The notes under the pieces: generated by a model
Databases searched by the model: none
What the model was told of the DNA's origin: nothing
Seen by the model: the letters and a program-made list of their open reading frames with translations, nothing else
Part shown: positions 19,878 to 27,622 of the stretch, piece by piece
Numbering within the stretch: the stretch's first letter is position 1
How the letters are laid out: each line of letters opens with the position of its first letter
Made by a program: the position numbers and the translations under genes
NCBI GenBank assembly: GCA_020633055.1
Contig: JACKEJ010000012.1
Location: 124,001-188,000, forward strand
From: Sandaracinaceae bacterium
GTDB taxonomy: Bacteria > Myxococcota_A > Polyangia > Polyangiales > Houyiibacteriaceae
Direction: 5' to 3'
Length of the DNA stretch: 64,000 bases

Positions 19878-20285
19878 ATGCGCCGACGCATGTTTCTCGG
19901 GAAGATTCACCGGGCCACCGTGACGCACGCCGATCTCGACTACGAAGGGAGCGTGACGGTCGACGAGCGCCTCCTCGAGGCGGCCGGCATCCTCGAGCAC
20001 GAGGAGGTCCACATCTGGAACGTGACGCGCGGCACGCGCCTCGCCACGTACGCGCTGCGCGGCCCCCGGGACTCGGGCGTCATCTGCATCAATGGCGCCG
20101 CGGCCCACCTCATGCGCCCCGGCGACATCGCCATCATCGCCAGCTTCGGCGACATGACCGACGAAGAGGCCCGCGCCCACACGCCCAAGGTCGTGCTGGT
20201 GGACGCGCAGAACCGCATGACGGACATGGCCAAGGAGCGTCCCGGCCCGATGATGCCCCGGCACATCGACGAGCTGGCGAACTGA
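19878..20285 (+). CDS. panD: Aspartate 1-decarboxylase proenzyme
   Basis: 135 residues. Converts L-aspartate to beta-alanine for pantothenate/CoA synthesis. The self-cleavage site is at Gly24-Ser25 in YEGSVT, the same numbering as in E. coli when ATG 19878 is used, which supports this start; GAAAGG at 19865-19870 can serve as ribosome binding site. Conserved THADLDYEGS, NVTRGTR and NGAAAHLMRPGD segments are intact. It is monocistronic, with its own promoter candidate and downstream hairpin. Confidence 0.97.
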   Translation: MRRRMFLGKIHRATVTHADLDYEGSVTVDERLLEAAGILEHEEVHIWNVTRGTRLATYALRGPRDSGVICINGAAAHLMRPGDIAIIASFGDMTDEEARAHTPKVVLVDAQNRMTDMAKERPGPMMPRHIDELAN

Positions 20286-20325
20286 CGCCGTGGGCTGCGC
20301 GAGCGGCCCGTCGCGAGAATGAGAG

Positions 20326-20350
20326 AAGGGCTGCGCTGGTCGCGGCCCTT
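20326..20350 (+). terminator. Hairpin downstream of panD
   Basis: A 10-bp stem with one G-T pair, AAGGGCTGCG/CGCGGCCCTT, has loop CTGGT and sits 41 nt after the panD stop. A short CTTC follows rather than a strong T-run. Confidence 0.5.
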
Positions 20351-20384
20351 CGGCTTCATGGGCCGTGCGTTGCGCGGTCCGCCG

Positions 20385-20467
20385 GCCGGGATGGCGGAAT
20401 GGCAGACGCAGGCGACTTAAAATCGCTCGATGGCGACATCATGCGGGTTCGAGTCCCGCTCCCGGCA
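20385..20467 (+). tRNA. tRNA-Leu(UAA)
   Basis: An 83-nt cloverleaf. The acceptor stem is GCCGGGA/TCCCGGC with discriminator A20467. The anticodon stem GGCGA/TCGCT encloses loop CTTAAAA, giving anticodon TAA at 20418-20420. A long variable arm typical of leucine tRNAs follows, then T-loop GTTCGAGTC. The 3' CCA is not encoded (CTA follows). Confidence 0.95.
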
Positions 20468-20507
20468 CTAGCAGTACGAGCGTCTCGCGGCTGATTGCGT
20501 TGGCACC

Positions 20508-21155
20508 CTACCGGCTGTGGGGCTCGAACTCGAACGGGTAGCGGTACAGGATGGAACCGCCCACGGGGCCCGGCGAGAACTGGAAGCCGCCGATGATGGC
20601 GGTGACGCACGATGCGACCACGGGGGTGAGGGAATTCTGGATGGCGATGACGTCGATGACGCTGCCGTCCGGCATCAGGCGGAACTCGATGTGGAGACGC
20701 CCCCGTAGGTTCGGGTCACGCGCGAGCTCCCGGTCGTAGCAGGCCGTGATGGCGTCTGCGGAGGCCTGGATGCGGGCGGACACGATCTCCGTGTCGAACT
20801 CGGGCTCGGGCTCGGGGGTGGTGCCCGGAGGCTGCACGCGGGGAACGCGCGTCGGTTCGACGAACGGTTCCATCGCCACGCCGCTGCCGGGAGGGGTCGC
20901 GCGGTCCGTCGATGGGAGCGTGCGGGGACCGCCAGCGGGCGCAAGGGGTGTCGCGACGGTGCGAGCGGGCGGCTCGGGCGCCGGTGCGGGCTCGGAGGTG
21001 TCTTCTGGCGGCTCGGGTGTGGACTCCTCATGCTGCCGACCGCCGCATCCGGCGGCGATGCACATCAGGAGCGTGCTCATGACAATCGCAGGCAGCGCGA
21101 GGGGCGCATGCGGGAGGTGAAGGGAGGCGCTCGAGCGCGCGGGACGTGCGTGCAT
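20508..21155 (-). CDS. Lipoprotein with AgmX/PglI-type (TonB-C-like) C-terminal domain
   Basis: 215 residues from ATG 21155. A signal region ends in CIAAGC (lipobox Cys). A Pro/Glu/Thr-rich spacer follows, then the C-terminal domain: DAITACYDRELARDPNLRGR, IEFRLMPDGSV and ASCVTAIIGGFQFSP. This domain is common in myxobacterial gliding-motility and TonB-like proteins (AgmX, PglI) and may transmit mechanical or energetic coupling across the envelope. An in-frame ATG at 21194 would give a longer but less plausible signal. Confidence 0.75.
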   Translation of the reverse strand: MHARPARSSASLHLPHAPLALPAIVMSTLLMCIAAGCGGRQHEESTPEPPEDTSEPAPAPEPPARTVATPLAPAGGPRTLPSTDRATPPGSGVAMEPFVEPTRVPRVQPPGTTPEPEPEFDTEIVSARIQASADAITACYDRELARDPNLRGRLHIEFRLMPDGSVIDVIAIQNSLTPVVASCVTAIIGGFQFSPGPVGGSILYRYPFEFEPHSR

Positions 21156-21209
21156 GGTGCGACTGTAGCCCAATACCCTGGCACGCAGCACCATGTGCCT
21201 CCCGCGGGG

Positions 21210-21449
21210 TCAGGCGACGGCGCCAGTCACGCCCACCTGAGCGTCGTCGACGAAGCGACGGCGCTCGCGGCTGACCAGCTGCAGGAGCTCTGCTTGATCC
21301 AGAACGCCTGTGTCCAGTAGGGCGCGCATGTAACCGTCGGCGTAGCCGTGGGCGCGCGCCAGGTCAGCGTACCGACCGCCCTCGAAGCGGGCCTGAAGCG
21401 TGTCCCGAAGCATCCCACGCAGGGCGTCCTTGAGCTCGTCTCTCGTCAT
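21210..21449 (-). CDS. Small acidic/helical protein of unknown function
   Basis: 79 residues. The start ATG has one of the best Shine-Dalgarno sequences in the window: GGAGG six nt upstream on the minus strand. The sequence is helical and charged (DELKDALRGMLRDTLQARFE; HGYADGYMRALLDTGVLDQ), possibly a small regulatory or DNA-associated protein. No known motif is recognised. Confidence 0.65.
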   Translation of the reverse strand: MTRDELKDALRGMLRDTLQARFEGGRYADLARAHGYADGYMRALLDTGVLDQAELLQLVSRERRRFVDDAQVGVTGAVA

Positions 21450-21563
21450 GTGGACCTCCAGCGTCGCACCACCGGCGCGACCTCACGAGAGCTGCCTCAG
21501 GAACGGCCAGCATGTCAAAAAATGCGACGGGCGGGCGGTCCGACCGAGTCGACGGAAACGAAA

Positions 21564-21587
21564 GGGCCACCCCGCGGGGGGTGGCCC
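21564..21587 (-). terminator. Intrinsic terminator of the surface lipoprotein gene
   Basis: A perfect 10-bp stem, GGGCCACCCC/GGGGTGGCCC, has loop GCGG. On the minus strand it is followed by TTTCGTTT, the U-rich tail of an intrinsic terminator. It lies 24 nt beyond the stop at 21612. Confidence 0.8.
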
Positions 21588-21611
21588 AAGCGAGTCGCTC
21601 GGAGCGGCGCG

Positions 21612-23417
21612 TCAGGGGATTGTGAAGACGCGCGTGCCGTTGGTGCCCTCGTTGGCGTTGAACCACCAGGTCGCGATGAACGAGGTGTCTCCCCCCAGCG
21701 CCTGGGTGGTCCAGTAGCCGGTGGAGTCGGTGTCGTCCAGCGGATCGCCCTGGGTCCCACCCTGGAGGATCCACGCCGTCTGGCCCGCCTCGCGCACGGC
21801 GAGGAGAGCTTCGGACTGCGTGGAATCCTGATAGACGACACGCACCTCACCGCTGGCGAGGACCGCGATGTCCGCGTCGCTGCCGATGATGCTCCGCTCG
21901 CGGGGCGGGCGAGTCCCGTCGTCGATCATGGTGCGCACCATGTTCGGGTTCGCGTTACCGAGCGTCGTCCCGTCGATCTGTGCGTGGCGCAGCTCCTCGA
22001 ACGCACCGTCCACGTAGACCACGTGCCAGTTGCCCGCCGCGTCGATGAACAGGTCCGCGTTGTACCCCGAGTCGCCGCCGCGGCCGGCGTCGAAGCCGTC
22101 GATGCGGAACGGGGCACGCCACGTCATGTTCGAGGCGTCGAACGCGCTGCCCAACAAGGTGCGCCGCACGCGGTCGTGCCAGACCAGCGCGAGACCCGTG
22201 TTGGTGGCGCGCAGCGCTGTGTAGAGGCCGTTGACCTCGGGAACGTCCTCGATGAATTCGTCCGGCGTCACCGCGCTGCAGGAGAACGTGACGCCGTCCG
22301 CAGCGCTGAGGCAGCGGGTCCCGCTGCCGCACCCGGGCTGGGTCACGCCGTCCGAGTCCACGTGGCTGCAATCGATGTCCGCGTCCGCAGAGGTGAGGCC
22401 ACAGCCCCCGTCCGCTCGGCACACGAGCCCATCGCCACAGAGGTCGGCGCGGCACGCGATCGCGGTCCCCGGCTCGGCCACGATGGGGAAGGTCACCCAG
22501 TCGGCCGCAGAGCTGGGGGTGAGGCTCGAGGCCACGGCCACGCGCGGCAGGCTGCGGGGGCAGCCCTGCGTGCACCCGGGGGCGGGTTGGCCCGGATCTT
22601 CGCTCGGCATCATGGTCAGGAACGAGATCGCCGGGCGACCGTCGACCATGAACGCCAGCGAGCTGTAGCGGCCCGAGTCTCCATCGGTGAACACGGTGTG
22701 GATGCTCCACGTGGTGCCACCGTCGGTGCTGCTCGCGTACTTGAGGTCGCCGTTGGTCCGGTCGTAGTAGCTGATGGCGACCGTGTTTCCGTTGAACGCG
22801 ATGGCGTTGAACTCGCCCACGTTGTCGCCTGCCGGGAGGATGCCGCCACGCCAACCCGACTCGATCGCCGCGAACCCGCCCTGCGTGAGCGGAGTGCCCT
22901 CAGGCACTCCGTCGATGATGGACCAGCTCACCTCGCCGTTCTCGACGCGCCCCACCACCAGGTCACCGAAGCGGCTGCGCGGCGCGATGCCCGCCGAATA
23001 CCCGCTGAGCATGACGGTGCCGTCTGCGGCCGTCGCGATGTCGAGGTGCGTCGCGAGCTGACCCGGGTTGAGCGGCGCGCGGAATGTGCAGTTGTTGTCC
23101 GCGCTCGGCTGCTCGATGGACGCGTCATCGCAGAGGAAGGGCGAGAAGCACATGACTCGGGCTACGCAGGTCGGCGCGCCCTGAGCGTTCACGCAGCATA
23201 CCTGGGAGTTGCCGTTGCACTCCACCGACACCATCGGGTCGGTCCCCGGGCAGTTGAGCGGAACGTAGATGTCCGGTGGCATGTCCGAGTCCATGAGGCC
23301 GCCATCGTCAACTGTGAAGGAGCGACCCTCGTCACAGTCACAACCGGCTACGCCCAGAACCAGGGGCCACGCCAAAAGCAGGCAAAATACGCGAATTTTC
23401 TTAAACACTCGGCTCAC
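21612..23417 (-). CDS. Cys-rich surface lipoprotein with propeller-like repeats
   Basis: 601 residues from GTG 23417 (GTG 23408 is possible). The signal peptide VFCLLLAWPLVLGVAGC ends at a lipobox Cys. Several repeats share a strand pattern with VVY, VSY or LVW and D motifs (HLDIATAADGTVMLSGYS; ALRATNTGLALVWHDR; ADIAVLASGEVRVVYQD), suggesting a sialidase-like beta-propeller. A Cys-rich insert (CRADLCGDGLVCRADGGCG) lies in the middle. It is probably an exposed lipoprotein; ligand unknown. The 5' end is markedly AT-rich compared with its surroundings. Confidence 0.75.
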   Translation of the reverse strand: MSRVFKKIRVFCLLLAWPLVLGVAGCDCDEGRSFTVDDGGLMDSDMPPDIYVPLNCPGTDPMVSVECNGNSQVCCVNAQGAPTCVARVMCFSPFLCDDASIEQPSADNNCTFRAPLNPGQLATHLDIATAADGTVMLSGYSAGIAPRSRFGDLVVGRVENGEVSWSIIDGVPEGTPLTQGGFAAIESGWRGGILPAGDNVGEFNAIAFNGNTVAISYYDRTNGDLKYASSTDGGTTWSIHTVFTDGDSGRYSSLAFMVDGRPAISFLTMMPSEDPGQPAPGCTQGCPRSLPRVAVASSLTPSSAADWVTFPIVAEPGTAIACRADLCGDGLVCRADGGCGLTSADADIDCSHVDSDGVTQPGCGSGTRCLSAADGVTFSCSAVTPDEFIEDVPEVNGLYTALRATNTGLALVWHDRVRRTLLGSAFDASNMTWRAPFRIDGFDAGRGGDSGYNADLFIDAAGNWHVVYVDGAFEELRHAQIDGTTLGNANPNMVRTMIDDGTRPPRERSIIGSDADIAVLASGEVRVVYQDSTQSEALLAVREAGQTAWILQGGTQGDPLDDTDSTGYWTTQALGGDTSFIATWWFNANEGTNGTRVFTIP

Positions 23418-23559
23418 CGTCTTGTCTTGAGCGTCGATAGGGCGCGCATCCGCAGCCGAAACCGCCGCAGTGCGTATGAAGATCTGGCCCGCAGCATACC
23501 CGATGGGACCATCAGGGAACAAGCATCTCGCGCGTTTCCCCTGTCGATGGGTTCCCGGC

Positions 23560-24462
23560 TCAGACCCGGACGAGCTTTGCGAAGTCGGCGACACGCTGCT
23601 CGACGTCCGCTTTTGTGACTTCCACCAGGCGAGTCGTCCCGATCCCCTCGACGCAGAACGAGGCCAGCGCCGACCCGACGACCACCGCCTGCCTCAGATC
23701 GGGGAGGGCGATACTGTCCCTCTGTGCCAGATGGCCGAGGAACCCGCCCGCGAACGAATCACCCGCTCCGGTGGGGTCCACCACCTGCTCCAGCGGGAAC
23801 GCGGGCGCGTGGAACGCCACGCCTTCCTGGAAAAGCCAGGCGCCGTACTCTCCCTGCTTCACGATGACCGTCTTGGGCCCTAGGGCCAGCAGTGCGCGCT
23901 GGACCTCCACCAGGTGGTGGCGTTCGGTGAGCTGCCGCGCCTCTTCCTCATTGATGATGAGCACGTCGACACGGGCGAGGAGCTTCAGGAGGGCGGGCTT
24001 GGCGATGTCGATCCACAGGTTCATGGTGTCCGCCACCACGAGCTTCGGGGAACGGATCTGGTCCAGTACGGAGAGCTGGAGCTCGGGCTGGATGTTGGCC
24101 AGCATCACGAACGGGCTGTCCTTGAAGCCCTCGGGGATCTTGGGCTGAAAGGACGCGAACACGTTGAGGTCCGTGCGGATCGACTCGCGGCTGGTGAGGT
24201 CGTCCGTGTAGCGCCCCTCCCAGTGGAACGTCTCCCCGGGGCTCACCTCGAGGCCGCTGAGGTCCACGCCCCGATCGCGCAGCATCGCCTTGGCGCTCTC
24301 GGGGTAGTCCTCACCGACGACGCCCACCAGGCGCACGTCGCTCATGAGCGAGGCGCACACGGACGCGAACACGGCAGAGCCACCCAGCACGCGCGGGAAG
24401 GAGCCTTGAGAGTTGTGCAGGGTGTCGAACGCGACGGAACCAACGACGAGGATGGGCGACAT
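23560..24462 (-). CDS. PfkB-family carbohydrate kinase
   Basis: 300 residues, the family length. It has the N-terminal GGSAVFAS motif (about 27-34) and the C-terminal DPTGAGDSFAGGF signature with the catalytic Asp and the anion hole. It phosphorylates a sugar or nucleoside; substrate not determinable. It lies 53 nt downstream of mtnP in the same direction, so a role in recycling the methylthioribose or adenosine-derived sugar is a reasonable guess only. Confidence 0.9.
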   Translation of the reverse strand: MSPILVVGSVAFDTLHNSQGSFPRVLGGSAVFASVCASLMSDVRLVGVVGEDYPESAKAMLRDRGVDLSGLEVSPGETFHWEGRYTDDLTSRESIRTDLNVFASFQPKIPEGFKDSPFVMLANIQPELQLSVLDQIRSPKLVVADTMNLWIDIAKPALLKLLARVDVLIINEEEARQLTERHHLVEVQRALLALGPKTVIVKQGEYGAWLFQEGVAFHAPAFPLEQVVDPTGAGDSFAGGFLGHLAQRDSIALPDLRQAVVVGSALASFCVEGIGTTRLVEVTKADVEQRVADFAKLVRV

Positions 24463-24515
24463 GGATGAACCAGAGGGAGAGAGGAACGAGGAGAGCAGGC
24501 CGAGGGTGGCCGTGC

Positions 24516-25382
24516 CTACAGGTAGCGTCCGACGAGCGGCGCGAGCTTCGCACGGGCGGCGTCGGTGATGGTGCTGCGGTCCGTGACGATGGCGGTCGCC
24601 ATGGCGGTGCTGGCGGGGCTCAGCGCCGGGTCGGGGAGGTTCGCGGCCAACGCGTGGATGACGCGCTTGGCCACCGTCACGTTCTGGTGCATGACCTCCA
24701 GCACGGCCTCGAGGGTCACCGCGTCATGACCCTCGTGCCAGCAGTCGTAGTCGGTCGCCAGCGCCAAGGTGGCGTACGGCAGCTCGGCCTCCCGGGCCAG
24801 GCGGCACTCCGGCATGTTCGTCATGCCGATCACATCCACGCCCCAGGAGCGGTAGAGCAGCGACTCCGCGCGGGTGGAGAACTGCGGCCCCTCCATGCAC
24901 AGGTAGACGCCCCCTCGGTGGGTGGTGGCTCCGACGCGCTGACAGGCGTCGTAGACGGCCCCTGCGAGCGCGTCGTCGATGGGGGTGGCGAAGCTGGCAT
25001 GCGCGACGACGCCGAGGTCGTCGAAGAACGTGTCGATGCGGTGACGCGTGCGGTCGATGAAGTTGTCCACCACCACCATGTGACCAGGGGCGATGGCCTC
25101 CTTCATGGATCCCACGGCGGACACGCTCAGGATCTGCTCGGCCCCCGCCATCTTGAGGGCGAGGATGTTCGCGCGGTAGTTGATGCGGTGCGGCGGGATG
25201 CGGTGGCCCTTGCCGTGGCGCGGCAGGAAGATCAGCCGCGTGTCCCCGAGCATGCCCTCGACGAGGGTGTCGCTGGGCTCACCGAACGGCGTGTCGACGC
25301 GGAGCTCCGAGACCTGCTCGAGACCGTCCAGCTCGTAGAGGCCGCTGCCCCCGAGCACTCCTAGCGTGCGCTTCACCGACAT
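24516..25382 (-). CDS. mtnP: S-methyl-5'-thioadenosine phosphorylase
   Basis: 288 residues. Phosphorolysis of methylthioadenosine to adenine and methylthioribose-1-phosphate in methionine salvage. Family motifs present: GGSGLY, the phosphate-binding PRHGKGHRIPPHRINYRAN, CMEGPQFSTRAES and GMTNMPE; the NMP of this last motif is typical of MTAP rather than purine nucleoside phosphorylase. ATG 25382 gives the usual MSVKRTLGVLGG N-terminus. It is followed by the PfkB kinase gene. Confidence 0.93.
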   Translation of the reverse strand: MSVKRTLGVLGGSGLYELDGLEQVSELRVDTPFGEPSDTLVEGMLGDTRLIFLPRHGKGHRIPPHRINYRANILALKMAGAEQILSVSAVGSMKEAIAPGHMVVVDNFIDRTRHRIDTFFDDLGVVAHASFATPIDDALAGAVYDACQRVGATTHRGGVYLCMEGPQFSTRAESLLYRSWGVDVIGMTNMPECRLAREAELPYATLALATDYDCWHEGHDAVTLEAVLEVMHQNVTVAKRVIHALAANLPDPALSPASTAMATAIVTDRSTITDAARAKLAPLVGRYL

Positions 25383-25459
25383 CGGCCGGTTGTAGAGCCC
25401 GGCCCGACCCGGAGCAACCGGCCCGCGCCCGGTGATCCCCAGCCCGATGTCCGCGTCGA

Positions 25460-25873
25460 TCAGCGCCCCTCGCGCTCGTAGGCCGCCCGTCGCACCACGA
25501 ACGTGTGGAACTCTCCGTCGCGCACCACCTCGAGCTCCACCGTGCTCCCCACGGGACCACGTAGTCGTTCCACGATCTCGCGCATGGGCATGCGCGACAC
25601 GTCGTCCCCGTCGATGCGCGTGACCCGGTCGTCTTCGCGCAGTCCGGCCTCGCGCGCAGGACCCTCGGGCACGTCCGCCACGCGCAGCCCGGTGCTCTCC
25701 GCATAGCCGAGGCGCATGAAGACCCCGCCCGTCTCCTCACCACCGCCGAGGATGGCGCACGCGGTCAGGCTCGGGAGGGCATGGAGCAGCGCCACGCTGA
25801 TCAGGCCAGCCTTCAGCCAAGCGCCGGCCGCACACGCCGGCCGACGGCGTCGCCCGTCGTGCGTCCCCGTCAC
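25460..25873 (-). CDS. PDZ-domain lipoprotein
   Basis: 137 residues. A hydrophobic signal ends in LPSLTAC (lipobox Cys39). The rest is one PDZ domain: GLRVADVPEGPAREAGLREDD, then VTRIDGDDV and VELEVVRDGEFHTFVV. There is no protease domain, so it is a stand-alone PDZ adaptor. Start GTG 25873 overlaps the stop of the VWA gene (GTGA), so the two are coupled and probably cooperate at the envelope. Confidence 0.85.
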   Translation of the reverse strand: MTGTHDGRRRRPACAAGAWLKAGLISVALLHALPSLTACAILGGGEETGGVFMRLGYAESTGLRVADVPEGPAREAGLREDDRVTRIDGDDVSRMPMREIVERLRGPVGSTVELEVVRDGEFHTFVVRRAAYEREGR

Positions 25874-27441
25874 GCGCCGTCTCCGGTCGCGCCGTCCCCC
25901 ACAGCGCCCTGGTCTTCTGCGCTGGCGTCCTGCGTGGTCGTGACGCCGCCGTCTGTCGCGCCGCCATCGAGAGCCCCGCCATCGGTCCAGCCGAGCTCGT
26001 CCATCCCGCCCAGGTCCATCGCGCCCAGGTCCGTCCCGCCGTCCATGGACACCGGGGTCGCGGCTGGGACCACCACGCGCACCGTCTCTTCCAGCAGGGT
26101 TACCCCGTCGCCGACGATCCGTACGCGGATGCGGAAGACTTGCTCGTAGTCGAGCTGGCGCAGGAGGACGTTGCGGAGCCCGAGGTCGAACACCAGCTCC
26201 GTCCCTCCGTGGACCCCCTCGAACGCGTCGAGGATGCCGTCGGTCGGGGTGCTGTCGACGCGCGTCGGAGGGGGGACTCCGTCAGGGGGGGTGGCGCTCG
26301 CGGCCTCGAACGATGCGATGAAGCCCAGGCGGTCGGTGTCGAACTCGGCGCTCACGCGGTCGAAACTGAGGGTCCCTACCAAGCCTGCGATGGCGTCCAG
26401 GATGACGTCCGACAGTCCGGTCCCGTCGCTGGCGATGTCGAACAGCAGCGGGCAGCGGCCGGACTCGGGCGCCCGCGATGCGCCTCCCAGACCCGTACGG
26501 CATTGGCCGTTCGTCGGAGGGATCGTCGCGCCACTCCCGACCACCAGGTCGTGGACGCTGCTACGGGCCTCCTCCGTGCCCACGGCGGCCAGCAGGTACG
26601 CGGGCAGGGCAGCGAGCGCCTGCGCGACATCCGCTTCTCCGTGAGCTCCAGGGATCGACGCCGGATAGTCCTGCGCTGCATGGGAGGGAGCGTCCGTGAT
26701 GTGGACGATGGCGTGCAGCGCTCCAGGACGGAAGCCGACGCCCCCGAGGCCGGCGCCCGTGTAGTGCGGGATGAACAGCAGCCCATCGCTCGCGAGCCCG
26801 TCGCCAGTGGCGACCTGGTAGAGCGCCTCGAACCCCGCTTCCGGGATGTCTCCACCGGATCCCAATGGACCGTCGAGCGCGTCCACGCCGGCCCGCGCCC
26901 GGGCCACGTCCGTGGAGATGGGGCTGAGCAGCTCGAACGGGTGGTCCGTCGGCTCGCCGAACGGATGCACGGGAAAGTCCTCGAAGCGTGAGACGCCGAA
27001 GGCGGCATCGGCGACGCGCGCCCGGATCTCGGGGATCAGGCGACGCTCGAGGTCGCGCTGCATCGCGTCGATCTCTGCGCCGAAGCTCCCCGTGGTGTCG
27101 ACCGAGAAGTGCACGTCCAGCTGCGCCGGGACGGCCTGCACCGTGTAGCGGATGAACAGGGTGGGGGCGAGGTACGGAAGGGAGACGGTGCGGTCCGCGG
27201 CGGGCAGCCTCGGTTCCTCGGGGCGCGAGTTGCCGGCCCCCAGGTCGCCCCCGGCGCCGCCGTCGACGAACAGCGCGCCGTCCACGACGGGAGGGCGGGG
27301 TGGGGGGGGATCGCTACAGCCCGTCATGCACGCCGCGACTCCCCATCCCGCGAGCTGCACGGCTGCGAAGAGCGGGGCGCGACGGGAGGTGGTCGTCGTT
27401 CGGCGGGGGGGCCCGAGGAGCGTGGGGCGTGGACGGCGCAT
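25870..27441 (-). CDS. VWA-like domain lipoprotein
   Basis: 523 residues from ATG 27441, which puts an Arg-rich signal and lipobox (CMTGC) at the N-terminus. A von Willebrand A-like domain follows: VHFSVDTTGSFGAEI carries a DxTGS MIDAS motif for metal-dependent ligand binding. The C-terminus is low-complexity, built of Asp/Gly/Met/Ala (TDLGAMDLGGMDELG). A longer frame upstream lacks signal-like sequence. It is translationally coupled to the PDZ lipoprotein that follows. Confidence 0.8.
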   Translation of the reverse strand: MRRPRPTLLGPPRRTTTTSRRAPLFAAVQLAGWGVAACMTGCSDPPPPRPPVVDGALFVDGGAGGDLGAGNSRPEEPRLPAADRTVSLPYLAPTLFIRYTVQAVPAQLDVHFSVDTTGSFGAEIDAMQRDLERRLIPEIRARVADAAFGVSRFEDFPVHPFGEPTDHPFELLSPISTDVARARAGVDALDGPLGSGGDIPEAGFEALYQVATGDGLASDGLLFIPHYTGAGLGGVGFRPGALHAIVHITDAPSHAAQDYPASIPGAHGEADVAQALAALPAYLLAAVGTEEARSSVHDLVVGSGATIPPTNGQCRTGLGGASRAPESGRCPLLFDIASDGTGLSDVILDAIAGLVGTLSFDRVSAEFDTDRLGFIASFEAASATPPDGVPPPTRVDSTPTDGILDAFEGVHGGTELVFDLGLRNVLLRQLDYEQVFRIRVRIVGDGVTLLEETVRVVVPAATPVSMDGGTDLGAMDLGGMDELGWTDGGALDGGATDGGVTTTQDASAEDQGAVGDGATGDGA

Positions 27442-27523
27442 GGGGCAGTCGGCTCCTTCGTGCCATGAAGATGGGCTGTCTTCCAAGCCACGGGAGTTTC
27501 TGATCCCCCCTACGACAACGCAA

Positions 27524-27551
27524 TTGACACCCTGCGTGCGGTCAGTACCAT
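27524..27551 (+). promoter_or_regulatory. Sigma70-type promoter for the FHA gene
   Basis: A perfect -35 TTGACA (27524-27529), a 16-nt spacer and -10 TACCAT (27546-27551) lie upstream of ATG 27623. A leader of about 65 nt is predicted, in the divergent space between the VWA and FHA genes. Confidence 0.6.
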
Positions 27552-27622
27552 CGCCAGATTGCCGGGATATTTCCGGGCATTGGCCCTTGACCGCCAACCG
27601 AGAGAAGCAGGACCCCTAGGGA

